Positions 17,492 through 25,938 of a DNA stretch of 46,083 nucleotides are shown here, piece after piece (position 1 is the stretch's first letter; every line of letters begins with the position of its first letter). Source of the DNA: CAZGUX01 sp046160045 (GTDB lineage Bacteria > Acidobacteriota > Terriglobia > Bryobacterales > Bryobacteraceae); assembly GCA_046160045.1 (NCBI GenBank), contig JBJXGR010000011.1, positions 1 through 46,083 of the forward strand. The letters run 5' to 3'. Made by a program: the position numbers and the translations under genes. The notes beneath the pieces are model-generated. The model did not search any database. It worked only from the letters and a program-made list of their open reading frames with translations, and had not been told where the DNA came from.

Positions 17492-18274
17492 ATGCCCGTG
17501 ACGCGGCTGGCGCCGTCCTTTCGTGAGAAAGTCTGGGGAAGCCCGCGGCTGGAGCCGTGGTTCCCCAACGCCGGGCACAAGATCGGTGAGGTCTGGTTCG
17601 AGCACGCGCCGCCCCTGCCGATTCTGATCAAGTTTCTGTACACGACGGAGAGCCTGTCGGTGCAGGTGCATCCCTCGGGTCCGTGCGGCGTCGGCAAGAC
17701 CGAGATGTGGCACATTCTGCGCGCCGAGCGGGGCGCGCAAATCGCGCTCGGATTGAAAGAGCGGGTGTCGAAAGAACGGTTCCGCGAGGCCGCCCTGACG
17801 GGGGAAATCGAGCAACTGCTGGGCTGGTTTCCGGTGGCGCCTGGGGAGACCTACTTTGTCTCTGCGGGCACCGTGCACGCCATCGGTGCGGGCATCACGT
17901 TGTGCGAGATCCAGCAGAACTCCGACATCACCTACCGCGTGTACGACTATGGCCGGCCCCGTGAACTACACCTGGAGCAGGCGATCGGGGTGTCGGTACT
18001 GGATCGGTATTCGGGCCAGTCGCAACCGCATCCGGTTTCGCCGGGCCATGAGCTGCTGGCCGAATGCGAATGGTTCCGGACGGAACGGATCGATGTCGCG
18101 GAAGCCGTCTCGCACGAAGCGCGGCAAGGCGAAGTGCTTGTCTGCCTTCGCGGCAAAGGCTCTCTGGACGGCGAGCCCTTCTCGTTGGGCGATGTGTTCC
18201 ATGTTGCCGGCACGCCGCTATTGCGGATCGAGCCGTCGGAGCCTGCTCAGTTCCTGCGCACTTTCGTGCCGTAG
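17492..18274 (+). CDS. manA: Class I mannose-6-phosphate isomerase-like protein
   Basis: 260 residues, shorter than full-length enteric ManA (~390) but like the compact type. Interconverts fructose 6-phosphate and mannose 6-phosphate, feeding GDP-mannose-type sugars. Zinc and active-site residues are visible: SVQVHPSG (Q58, H60), KTEMWHIL (E71), GTVHAIGAG (H129) and CEIQQNSDITYRVYDYGR. A second cupin-like half follows. It begins 6 bases after the aminotransferase. Its TAG directly abuts the stop codon of the convergent oxidoreductase gene at 18275, leaving no room for a terminator between them. Confidence 0.88.
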   Translation: MPVTRLAPSFREKVWGSPRLEPWFPNAGHKIGEVWFEHAPPLPILIKFLYTTESLSVQVHPSGPCGVGKTEMWHILRAERGAQIALGLKERVSKERFREAALTGEIEQLLGWFPVAPGETYFVSAGTVHAIGAGITLCEIQQNSDITYRVYDYGRPRELHLEQAIGVSVLDRYSGQSQPHPVSPGHELLAECEWFRTERIDVAEAVSHEARQGEVLVCLRGKGSLDGEPFSLGDVFHVAGTPLLRIEPSEPAQFLRTFVP

Positions 18275-19642
18275 TCAGGACAGGCTCCAGGGTTTGCGCA
18301 TGGGCCGGGACATCATCTTGCGGGCCTCGTCGTCGCCAGTGAGGGTTTCCTTTGCGGGATCCCAGTGGAGGGTACGCCCCGTCCTCACGGCGAGGTCGCA
18401 CAGGTGGCTGATGAGGTCGCTGCCGACGGCGCTTTCGACGACGCCGACGGGATCGGTTCTCTTACGGACCGAGCGGACCCAGCTCAACTGATGGGAGTCG
18501 CTCACCACCAGGCGCTTTTCGTTCGGTCCGATCTCGGACGTGATCAGCGAGGCGGGGTGCGCGGCTACCTTCTCGTACCCGATCGCGACCCAGCCTTTTG
18601 ACCCGATGAAGATGGCGGCATTGTGCACGAAATCGACGCCCGGCCGCGCCAGGTCCGGGTGTGGAGCGTCCGCGTATTTGCGGTAGGTCTCGTTGTCGAC
18701 CATCTGCAGCACCAGTCCGTTCGAGTAGGTGCAGCGCACGTCCCACTCGTAGACGCAGTTGAACAGGCCGCTCTGTGGCAGCTTCCCCGTGCCTTCGTAT
18801 TTCACCGGTATGGCGAGCCCGGCGTGATCGGCCCACCACTGGACCTGGTCGAGTGGATGCGCGGCCCAACCCGCCAGGAATCCGATGCAGTAGTCGTAGA
18901 TGTGGAAGATACCGTTGCGCTGGCCGCTGACCAGGCAGCGGTCGTGGCAGAAAGGAGCCTCGGGCGCGGGGCCCAGCCAGAGATCGTAGTCGAAGCCCTT
19001 GGGCACGGGTAATACGGGCGTGGCCGAGCCGCCGATTTCCGAGCAGGGCGCGACGACCCAGATCTTGCGAATGTCGCCGATGCGTCCGTTCAGCACCAGT
19101 TCGACAGCATGCCGCGCCTCGGCCGTCGAACGGCGCTCGGCGCCGTATTGGAAGATGCGGTGGCGGCCCCGTACGGCCTTGCGCGCCGCCAGGTCCTGTT
19201 CGATCGAGAGACCGAGCGGCTTTTCGGTGTGCATGTCCTTGCCCGCCTTGGCAGCCGCGATGGTAATGGGCACGTGCCAGTGGTCGGGCGTGGCGATGTG
19301 GACGGCATCGATGTCTCTGCGGCGCAGCACTTCGCGGAAATCGGCATAGGCCTGAATGCCCCGGTTGACGCCGCTCGGTTTCCGCTGCCCGTAGATCTTC
19401 TCGAAGACGTCCCTGGCGCGAAGGCGGCGGTCTTCCTGCGGGTCGCACATGGCCACCAACTCGCATTCGCTGGAGCGGGTGTAGTGGCGGCTTTCGCCGA
19501 CACCACGGCCGCCGGCACCGATGAGGGCCAAGGTAATCCGGTCACTGGGCGGAGTGGCGCCGCGGCCGAGCGTGCGTGCCGGGACAATCAGCGGCGCGGC
19601 GGCGGCGCCCATCAGGACCTGGCGGCGGGTGAGGGTGTGCAT
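18275..19642 (-). CDS. Tat-exported Gfo/Idh/MocA-family oxidoreductase
   Basis: 455 residues from the ATG at 19642, selected because it yields the twin-arginine signal (MHTLTRRQVLMGAAAAPLIV) and has GGAG upstream. NAD(P)-binding Rossmann half: LALIGAGGRGVG, DIDAVHIATPDHWHVPITIAAAKAGKDMHTEKPLGLS (the EKPLGLS motif carries the conserved lysine). The C-terminal Gfo/Idh/MocA domain includes HIYDYCIGFLAGWAAHPLDQVQWW. Exported members of this family are common in Acidobacteria and Planctomycetes; substrates are usually sugars or sugar derivatives, and the cofactor may travel bound with the folded protein. Convergent with manA, stop codons adjoining. Confidence 0.92.
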   Translation of the reverse strand: MHTLTRRQVLMGAAAAPLIVPARTLGRGATPPSDRITLALIGAGGRGVGESRHYTRSSECELVAMCDPQEDRRLRARDVFEKIYGQRKPSGVNRGIQAYADFREVLRRRDIDAVHIATPDHWHVPITIAAAKAGKDMHTEKPLGLSIEQDLAARKAVRGRHRIFQYGAERRSTAEARHAVELVLNGRIGDIRKIWVVAPCSEIGGSATPVLPVPKGFDYDLWLGPAPEAPFCHDRCLVSGQRNGIFHIYDYCIGFLAGWAAHPLDQVQWWADHAGLAIPVKYEGTGKLPQSGLFNCVYEWDVRCTYSNGLVLQMVDNETYRKYADAPHPDLARPGVDFVHNAAIFIGSKGWVAIGYEKVAAHPASLITSEIGPNEKRLVVSDSHQLSWVRSVRKRTDPVGVVESAVGSDLISHLCDLAVRTGRTLHWDPAKETLTGDDEARKMMSRPMRKPWSLS

Positions 19643-19708
19643 CTGGAGTCTCCGTTCGGAGTGGTACCGCACGGCAACATCCGCGTCAAGGCATCCGGAG
19701 GCAGCCCC

Positions 19709-20806
19709 TTAGCGTCGAAGCAAGTACCCGGACGCGGCACTGGCGGTCACGGATCCAATCATCAGCTCTCGCCTCTCCCCGTCCTGATAGAAGATCAGCG
19801 GCTCTTTCGCCCGATGGTCACGCAGCCAGACGGTCCGCCGGTCCGGCATTACCCACACCCATCCATCCACCCGCCGGGCGGCAACGTCGACATCCGTCAC
19901 CCCAACCGAAATCCCCGGCGCAACCTGCCCGCTATGGCCCTTAATGATCTGAAAGGCTACCCTGCCAGGAGGATCCGCAGCCCCGGCGACCGCAGGCAGA
20001 ATCTGTTTTTCAGGCGGCTGTTCCACTTCAGGGGGCTTCTCCATTTTGGGAGACTGCTCCCGATCGGACGGCTGCTGCCGCCGCGCCTCTGCGAGGGTCT
20101 GCCGCAGGGGATACTGTGACACCTGGCGCGCTTTAACGATGAAGCGGTCCGGCGCGGAACCAATATAGTCGAACGGATAACAGGTAACCAGGGTGAGTTC
20201 AGGATAGCGCCCAGCCCTCAACACGTCGACCGCATCCGGTTTCACAACGTCGGTGGACACGACTTCGTATCCATAGCGCGCCTCCCTGGTCTCGAACTCA
20301 ATCAGGTCGTTGACGCGAATCTTCGCCAAGCCCTGAAAGAAAGTATCGCGGTGACCTGCCACTCCGACGTTGCCGTTCTGTCCGGGAAGGGTCGTCCCGC
20401 GAATGTGGCCGGTCGCCAGCGCCAGCGTGCGTTCCGTGGTCCCTTCCCGCACGGTGGTCATCACTTGAAGACGTGGAATCGTCAGACGGCCGATCAATCC
20501 GTCATTGGGGGGTGTGGAAGGATGGGCAGGCTGGCCACGCTGTGGAAGGGGCCGCCGCTCCAAGGCGGAAAGGCCTAACCACGACTGGATGGCGCCACTG
20601 ATGCGGTTCTGTTGTTCACGGATGTAGTCGGTGACAGCGGCCCCCTCTCCTTGGGATTCGCGCTCGAAGACCCAGTTATCCCAACTCTGGCCGAGGGTGA
20701 ACATCGCCAAGTAGGTCAGCCAGACGCCGACAGCGGCGGTTCCCATCACCAGCAGAGTGCGCTCCAGCCACCGCGTCAGCCTACCTGAGGGAGTCTCTCT
20801 CGTCAT
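19709..20806 (-). CDS. Sortase with long C-terminal extension
   Basis: 365 residues from the ATG at 20806. An N-terminal membrane anchor (LERTLLVMGTAAVGVWLTYLAMF) is followed by the sortase barrel: LIGRLTIPRL, VGVAGHRDTFF (H152), LTLVTCYPFDYIG (C209, the TLxTC motif) and SAPDRFIV (R221), so the H-C-R triad is complete. The pattern is closest to class D-type sortases. After a proline/glutamate-rich linker (residues ~235-270) comes an extra ~95-residue module (GISVGVTDVDVAARRVDGWVWVMP...) that I do not recognise. It probably attaches the LPQTA protein encoded two genes upstream to an amine acceptor at the cell surface. It overlaps the VWA gene by 26 bases. Confidence 0.9.
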   Translation of the reverse strand: MTRETPSGRLTRWLERTLLVMGTAAVGVWLTYLAMFTLGQSWDNWVFERESQGEGAAVTDYIREQQNRISGAIQSWLGLSALERRPLPQRGQPAHPSTPPNDGLIGRLTIPRLQVMTTVREGTTERTLALATGHIRGTTLPGQNGNVGVAGHRDTFFQGLAKIRVNDLIEFETREARYGYEVVSTDVVKPDAVDVLRAGRYPELTLVTCYPFDYIGSAPDRFIVKARQVSQYPLRQTLAEARRQQPSDREQSPKMEKPPEVEQPPEKQILPAVAGAADPPGRVAFQIIKGHSGQVAPGISVGVTDVDVAARRVDGWVWVMPDRRTVWLRDHRAKEPLIFYQDGERRELMIGSVTASAASGYLLRR

Positions 20807-21707
20807 AGCGGTAACCACTCCGTGTGTGCACCGTCAGTTTTCTCTGACCCGGATCGCGCACGCGTACCCGAATCCTCCGCAGCGAGCCCGTTCGCCGGTG
20901 CACCGCGGGGATGTACCCGATGGTGTACCGCGTACGGATCTCGCGCGCGACCCGCCGGCACACGCCCGCCAGCTCTTCCGGGCCCGACGGCAGATAGATT
21001 TCCCCTCCACTCGTCTTGGCGAGCCAACGCAGGAAACCTGGATCGCGGTCCGGGTCTCCCTCCTCGTACAGTCCAATCGGGTAGATGGTCGCGGGACTGC
21101 GTTCCACCATCTCGGCGGTTTCCCGGCGATTGTGCCGGCTTGCGGTATCACCGCCATCGCTGATCAGCACCAGGGCCTTCTTGTCCCGCCGTCCCAGCCG
21201 CAAGTGCTCCAGCCCTTCCCACAACACGTCATAGAGCGCTGTCTTTCCGCCGGGAACTTCTCGCGCCAGGGCTACCAGCAACTCCCGCGTGTTGTTGGAA
21301 AAAGGCACCCCGTTCGGAAGGCCCGCCGACACTCTTTCGTTGAAGTGGAGAATGAAGATCTCATCCATGCGATTGCTTTCTTCAATGAGAGTGCGCGCCG
21401 CCGCCACAACTTCTTGCCGTTTGGGAGTCATGCTGCGGCTTTCATCCAACAATATGCCCACGGTCACGGGACGATCTTCAGGATCGAAGATCGTTATGTT
21501 CTGCGGTTGTCCATCTTCGAAGACGCTGAAGTTCTCCTTACGCAAGCCCGGAACGAAGCGTCCCTGATCGCCCTTTACGCTCACGTCCAACAACACCAGG
21601 ACCACCTCGCTTCGGAATGTGGAGTCCTGTTCGGATCTCAACAGTCCTGAAAGCAAGGCACCGGCGCTCACGCCTGCCAACTTGCGAACTGCGGAGCGCC
21701 GGTCCAT
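20781..21707 (-). CDS. VWFA-related protein of the acidobacterial type
   Basis: 308 residues. An N-terminal segment MDRRSAVRKLAGVSAGALLSGLL looks like an export signal, possibly Tat. FRSEVVLVLLDVSVKGDQGRFVPGLRKENFSVFEDGQPQNI is the hallmark opening of the VWFA-related Acidobacterial domain family. The MIDAS metal site is DESRS (D88, S90, S92), later T and D residues lie in GGKTALYDVLW and LISDGGDT. A beta-sandwich-like tail follows (YTIGYIP). Such domains bind proteins or matrix via a divalent metal. It sits between the LPQTA substrate (15-base gap) and the sortase (overlap), so it may be part of the same surface assembly, though it has no sorting motif itself. Confidence 0.9.
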   Translation of the reverse strand: MDRRSAVRKLAGVSAGALLSGLLRSEQDSTFRSEVVLVLLDVSVKGDQGRFVPGLRKENFSVFEDGQPQNITIFDPEDRPVTVGILLDESRSMTPKRQEVVAAARTLIEESNRMDEIFILHFNERVSAGLPNGVPFSNNTRELLVALAREVPGGKTALYDVLWEGLEHLRLGRRDKKALVLISDGGDTASRHNRRETAEMVERSPATIYPIGLYEEGDPDRDPGFLRWLAKTSGGEIYLPSGPEELAGVCRRVAREIRTRYTIGYIPAVHRRTGSLRRIRVRVRDPGQRKLTVHTRSGYRYDERDSLR

Positions 21708-21722
21708 TTTCTGAATCCCCGA

Positions 21723-22436
21723 TTATGTCAGGCGATTGATGCGCGAGAGGCCATAGGCGGCGAGCAAAAGGAACCCCCCTGCCCCGATCAACGGAAAAGG
21801 CGTGGCGGTCTGAGGGAGTTCCTTCGGTTCCTCCGCAGGAGGCGGCTCGGGTTGTGCCTGAGGCGGTGGCGGCGGTGGGGCGGCCTGAGCAAGGGTCGCC
21901 GGTTCCTCCTTTGCTGCTGGCTCGATTGCCGCCTGAGGTTCCGGCTCCGCGGGTTGGGTAACCACGGGCGGAGGCGGGGGCTCAGGCGGAAGCGTGACTG
22001 GAGGCGCCGCCGCCAGAGCGATTTGCCTCAGCTCCCTGGGATATCGGAACTCCTGGCCGAAGTTGTCGCCGGGATAAAACCACGCTCGCATCGCCCTGGC
22101 TGACCCCGGTGGTGTTTCGTAAAAAGTGAAGCGCGACTCGCCGGTTGGCTGCAGCCGGTAGTTGGGAATTGCCAGGACCGTGTTGATCAGGCGATCCTGG
22201 TCGCCCTTGAATATCTGGACAATGTGCCGGTCTGAACTCGAGTTCATTAGTTTGAACACGTAAGTCCCGGGGTCAAGATAGGTCTCTTCCACCTGGATAG
22301 GCTCATATACAGTAAGGACCGTCTTTTTGTCCCAGACGTCCGCCCTCGCACGAACTGCGATGACACCTATCCCGATCACCATCGCGCAGGTCGCGGCCAG
22401 CGTAATTCGGGATCCGATTCGACGATTTGCTTTCAT
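21723..22436 (-). CDS. LPQTA-anchored surface protein, likely sortase substrate
   Basis: 237 residues from the ATG at 22436; the open frame continues upstream without merit. N-terminal signal peptide (about 33 residues: KANRRIGSRITLAATCAMVIGIGVIAVRARA). Residues ~35-150 form a domain that I do not recognise (VYEPIQVEETYLDPGTYVFKL, then DRHIVQIFKGDQDRLINTVLAIPNYR), which resembles dust-like DUF families found in Acidobacteria. Next is a proline/glutamate-rich stalk. The end is a full sorting signal: LPQTA (207-211), a hydrophobic helix (PLIGAGGFLLLAAYGL) and the basic tail SRINR. First gene of the operon with the VWA and sortase genes, making it the obvious substrate. Confidence 0.85.
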   Translation of the reverse strand: MKANRRIGSRITLAATCAMVIGIGVIAVRARADVWDKKTVLTVYEPIQVEETYLDPGTYVFKLMNSSSDRHIVQIFKGDQDRLINTVLAIPNYRLQPTGESRFTFYETPPGSARAMRAWFYPGDNFGQEFRYPRELRQIALAAAPPVTLPPEPPPPPVVTQPAEPEPQAAIEPAAKEEPATLAQAAPPPPPPQAQPEPPPAEEPKELPQTATPFPLIGAGGFLLLAAYGLSRINRLT

Positions 22437-22688
22437 GCAGATACTCCTATTTGTGAGAATCGTGAGCCGTAGCTCGAAGGCCTGACCACAACCGGGTAGC
22501 ACCTGGCATACCATCCGGCGCTAGGAGCGTAAAATCAACACCCTTCGCCCCGGACGGATTAAGTAGTGGGTATTTTTTACGCGGACCATTCACACACGGA
22601 ACTTATTGCCCCCTGCGTCCAGAGGATTTTTGTCTAATGGTGAAACGGATGCTGCGAAAGAACCATCTCCGTAGGGAGAGGAGGTACT

Positions 22689-23072
22689 ATGAGACGCGAA
22701 AAACGCACGCTCGTAATGGTGGCCGTTGTCGCAACGGCACTCGCGGGGTGTGGAGGTGGGAAGGTTGTCGTACTGCCGCCAAGTCCCGCTCCCGCACCTG
22801 CAGCACTCGCACCTTCGGCGGCCCCTGTCTCATCGCTGGTGGTGACGACAGTTCCCCCGATACCGGCCGCGCCTGCGAGGGTTACCGTGACTGGCCCAAG
22901 CCCAGGTCCGGACTACATCCGTGTCGAAGGCTACTATAACTGGCTGGGCGACCACTACGAGTGGGTGTCGCCTACGTGGGTAAAGATTCCTCATGCAGGT
23001 GCCACCTACGTTCCTGGCCATTGGCGATCCACCACGAGCGGCTATCAGTGGTTTCCCGGCCACTGGCAATAG
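22689..23072 (+). CDS. Small lipoprotein with WXXGXW-like repeats
   Basis: 127 residues. Lipoprotein signal with lipobox LAGC (C21): after cleavage the cysteine would be lipidated. A proline/alanine-rich linker (residues 28-75) is followed by repeats rich in Tyr/Trp/Gly/His: YIRVEGYYNWLGDHYEWVSPTW, YVPGHWRST and YQWFPGHWQ, akin to the YXWGXW/WXXGXW repeat family of outer-membrane or periplasmic proteins. Function unknown. It has an excellent ribosome site (AGGAGG at 22678-22683, spacing 5). Divergent from the LPQTA gene across 252 bases. Confidence 0.8.
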   Translation: MRREKRTLVMVAVVATALAGCGGGKVVVLPPSPAPAPAALAPSAAPVSSLVVTTVPPIPAAPARVTVTGPSPGPDYIRVEGYYNWLGDHYEWVSPTWVKIPHAGATYVPGHWRSTTSGYQWFPGHWQ

Positions 23073-23321
23073 CCGCACGTTGTAGAGACTGGAGTGTGGC
23101 ATCGGGTGTCTCCGGCAACGACCAGCCACGGGACGCATTCCCTGCGGCTGCCTTCGCCGGCTCACGTCGGCCTCGCAAAGGGCTGTTAAACTCCGGCGCA
23201 CACTAAAGCCGACGCTACGAGGCTGGACCAAGCCGGCAAATCGTCCGGAATTCCGCGTGGGTGAAGCGTTGATCGGCAATCGAACCGAAGTTTCAGCGCC
23301 GCCCACGCGGCGGCCGGGACT

Positions 23322-23330
23322 TGGTACAAT
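23322..23330 (+). promoter_or_regulatory. Extended -10 promoter element
   Basis: TG-G-TACAAT fits an extended -10 box. No -35 consensus is present 17 bases upstream, as is common for extended -10 promoters. Expected start of transcription is near 23337, about 3 bases before the ATG of the 306-aa gene. Confidence 0.45.
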
Positions 23331-23339
23331 TCCGCCACG

Positions 23340-24260
23340 ATGCCTAAAGGAGACTTGCTGGTTCGAATTTGCACCCTGACGGGAGAGCCCTTACGCGACC
23401 GCGTCGACATTGGCTTGAAACCGCTGACGGGAGAATCGGGCACCGGCGGCGAAGCGATGAAACTTTCCGTCAAGCTGGGGTCGGAAACCGACCTCACCAT
23501 CACCGGAATCACCTGCCGCGGCGGGCCGGGAACGATGTACCGAATGGTCGTGTCGGCGCCTCATTATCGCGATTACAGCTTCTTTCAATTAATCCGGGAG
23601 AATGTGGTGAACACGGCGAGCGACGACGTCGAGTTTTGGGTGAAGCCGGGAGACGTCCGCGAGATTCGAGAACCCGGTTTTGACGATCTGCCCGAGCACC
23701 TTCAGGCAATCCTCGCGGACGCTGACGTCCGCGCCGTAAAGCCGGAGGATCAGGACCTGTCGGGCGCCTCAGGGGCCTCTCTCTACCGCAAGCTTGGGCC
23801 GTTGCGGAAGGCCTGCCTGCTGAATATCGCGAAGAAAGCGGCTCATCCGACGGCCGACAGCGTCTTCCCGTTCATCGGCGCACTTCTTCTGTGCCGGCAG
23901 GATCGTTTCTTCGCGGCAGTGGATTCGTCACTGCCGGAACGGCTCCGTGGCAGTCCCGAGTACAAGTCCGCGCCGGAGGCGCTGCATGAACCTTTGCCCG
24001 GTTTTCAACTCGCCGAGGGCAGTTTCAAGACGCGCGATGCGCACGCCAATCTCCAGGTGACCTTCATGCGCAGTACTCAGACAAACGATCTGGCCGCGGA
24101 CATTGATATCGACGAGTTCTCCGGGATCGAGCACGGATTCGAGGTGATTCGCAACGCGGTCTTCCGAAAAAGGACCAACCCGTACCTGATCCGGGAGTTC
24201 CTGCTGAACGCGGACTTGAGGGAGCATTCGCTCGATCCCGGCTACCGGTTCGTCTTTTGA
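23340..24260 (+). CDS. Orphan 306-aa protein
   Basis: I do not recognise this family. 306 residues, no signal peptide or membrane segment. N-terminal ~110 residues look beta-rich and could be a carboxypeptidase-regulatory/fibronectin-like module (LVRICTLTGEPLRDRVDIGLKP, TITGITCRGGPGTMYRMVVSAPHYRDY). The middle is helical (LYRKLGPLRKACLLNIAKKA) and the C terminus includes VTFMRSTQTNDLAADIDIDE and EHGFEVIRNAVFRKRTNPYLIREFLL. It may belong to a family with phage-tail or toxin-delivery partners, but nothing nearby supports that. An extended -10 (TGGTACAAT, 23322-23330) ends 9 bases before the ATG, so the mRNA may be nearly leaderless. Confidence 0.8.
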   Translation: MPKGDLLVRICTLTGEPLRDRVDIGLKPLTGESGTGGEAMKLSVKLGSETDLTITGITCRGGPGTMYRMVVSAPHYRDYSFFQLIRENVVNTASDDVEFWVKPGDVREIREPGFDDLPEHLQAILADADVRAVKPEDQDLSGASGASLYRKLGPLRKACLLNIAKKAAHPTADSVFPFIGALLLCRQDRFFAAVDSSLPERLRGSPEYKSAPEALHEPLPGFQLAEGSFKTRDAHANLQVTFMRSTQTNDLAADIDIDEFSGIEHGFEVIRNAVFRKRTNPYLIREFLLNADLREHSLDPGYRFVF

Positions 24261-24437
24261 GCGCCGCCGGATCGAGCGACCTGACGAAACTTTGTACGGG
24301 CGAGGCCATCGTCTAAGCAGGCCCTTCCGCCCCGGCATCGAGGCTCTCTACGTCGACCCGCACCATCGCTTTCCCCCCCAGCCCGCGCCCAAAACTGCTT
24401 CGAGGCCACCCCTGCAGCGGCAATCATGAGCGATACA

Positions 24438-24466
24438 TTCAATGTGTAGGCCCGGAACCTGATACT
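24438..24466 (+). promoter_or_regulatory. Probable promoter of rpsU
   Basis: TTCAAT (24438-24443) and GATACT (24461-24466) are separated by exactly 17 bases, a fair match to sigma-70-type boxes, about 40 bases before the rpsU start. Confidence 0.45.
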
Positions 24467-24506
24467 CTGGAACATCGAAGCCCATACAGATTCGAGGTGA
24501 GTTCCG

Positions 24507-24722
24507 TTGGCTGAAGTTCACTTACATGACGGCGAAAGCCTGGAGAGCGCGCTCAGACGCTTTAAGCGAAAGGTCCTGCAAGAGGAAATCATCAAAGACG
24601 TCAAGAGCCACGCGTTCTATTTGAAGCCGGGCCAGAAGAAGCGTCTCAAGTCGGCGCTGGCGCGGAAACGCGACCGCAAGAAGCGTTCCAGGGATCGTGA
24701 TTCCGATCAGAATCGGTCGTAG
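24507..24722 (+). CDS. rpsU: Ribosomal protein bS21
   Basis: 71 residues. MAEVHLHDGESLESALRRFKRK and VLQEEIIKDVKSHAFYLKPGQKKR match bS21, with the usual very basic C-terminal tail (KRDRKKRSRDRDSDQNRS). It is a small-subunit protein that helps initiation at the anti-Shine-Dalgarno region. TTG start with a good GAGGTGAG ribosome site 5 bases upstream. Transcribed alone, from the promoter at 24438-24466. The following 260 bases (24723-24982) contain no gene and only a 5-bp hairpin without a T-run. Confidence 0.93.
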   Translation: MAEVHLHDGESLESALRRFKRKVLQEEIIKDVKSHAFYLKPGQKKRLKSALARKRDRKKRSRDRDSDQNRS

Positions 24723-24982
24723 GCGAAGGATGTCGCTGGGCAGGCTAACGGCGTGACCCAAGGTCAACTTCGGGACGCGCCTTTAGCCAGGCGCAATTAC
24801 GGGTCTTTGATCCAGTCACTGTTCAATCCGACAATTGCATCGTTGACAGCGTCTCACAGAGCGCTCCGGCTTCTGTAATCCTGCGGCAACGTTTCAACAA
24901 GTTTGAGTTCGACGGGTCCCTTTCCGTCGATCGGGGGTCGAGCGCACAATCCAATTTGCCGCCCCGCCTTGTCTGAAGGATC

Positions 24983-25861
24983 TTAGCGCTGCCTCAGCAG
25001 TTGATCGGTGAACTCAAACAGGGCCTGAGTGGCCGGATCTCCGGGGACGCCCAGATCCCGATCGAGCTTGACGTGGTCGGTTCCTTCGGCACCGAACAGC
25101 CTGGCGGGAACGCCTGCTTGATCGAGCGCCGCCCACAGACGGTAGGCTTGGGCGGTGGTATCGGTGTGATCGGCTACATGGAGGAGCAGGAATGGCGGTA
25201 TGCCTCGATTGGGCGCGACATGATTCACCGCGGAGAGTTCGCGCTGCCGTTCGAGGTTGCCGAACTTCTCGGGATGGCCCATCTTCGGCGGGGGCTGTTT
25301 GAGGCTCTTGCGGCGGGCGGTCGCCGTGGCGACCTGCAGTGGCACGTCATAAGTGTCGCCGTCGACGGGCACGCAACCTTTGAGGCTCGTCCGCGTCACA
25401 CTTTCCGCCTCGATGTACCGGCTGTCGGCGCACAGCAGAGCCGCCAGTTGCCCACCAGCGGAATGTCCCATGAGGAAAATGCGATTGGGGTCGCCGCCGT
25501 AGCGGGAGATGTTCGCATGGACCCATCCGACCGACTTCGCCACATCGCGCACGATCGTGTCCATGATCACGTGGGGCACGAAGCGATAGTTGACGGGCAC
25601 GAAGACGAAACCCTTTTCGGCAAACGCCGCCGCCTTGTGGTGCATCTCGTTCTTGCTGCCCCGCATCCAGCCGCCGCCATGAACCCACACAACGACGGGA
25701 AGGTTCGACCCGGTTGGCGGCGCGTACACATCGAGCAACTGGCGCTCGTTTCGGGGCTCGGCGTAGGCGATGTCGCGTTCGACGCGAGTTGTCGTCTGAG
25801 CCGGCGCCGCGGCAGGCAGGAAGGCCGCGCACGAGGTCGCGAGGAATAAGAGCCGGTGCAT
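24983..25861 (-). CDS. Secreted alpha/beta-hydrolase (BD-FAE-like esterase)
   Basis: 292 residues from the ATG at 25861, chosen for its signal peptide (MHRLLFLATSCAAFLPAAAPAQ) and an AAGGA ribosome site 8 bases ahead. Alpha/beta-hydrolase: oxyanion motif WVHGGGW (60-65 region), nucleophile S134 in MGHSAGG, acid D231 or D234 in HVADHTDTT, and H263 in GTDHVKLD. The HGGGW form and lack of other domains fit the BD-FAE/carboxylesterase group, which often removes acetyl or feruloyl groups from plant polysaccharides. Substrate not determined. Confidence 0.9.
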   Translation of the reverse strand: MHRLLFLATSCAAFLPAAAPAQTTTRVERDIAYAEPRNERQLLDVYAPPTGSNLPVVVWVHGGGWMRGSKNEMHHKAAAFAEKGFVFVPVNYRFVPHVIMDTIVRDVAKSVGWVHANISRYGGDPNRIFLMGHSAGGQLAALLCADSRYIEAESVTRTSLKGCVPVDGDTYDVPLQVATATARRKSLKQPPPKMGHPEKFGNLERQRELSAVNHVAPNRGIPPFLLLHVADHTDTTAQAYRLWAALDQAGVPARLFGAEGTDHVKLDRDLGVPGDPATQALFEFTDQLLRQR

Positions 25862-25938
25862 TCGCAGAATCCTTTCGATGCTGATCATGATACAGAAGTC
25901 CCTGGCCGGCGACACACCCTTCTTGAACCTCGCCGTCG

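Noticed and set aside
16319..17878. 519-codon minus-strand frame opposite the aminotransferase and manA
   Set aside because: Runs antisense through two well-identified genes and shows arginine/histidine-rich shadow composition.
24723..24982. Hairpin GCGCC...GGCGC at 24777-24794 as rpsU terminator
   Set aside because: Only 5 bp and no T-run.
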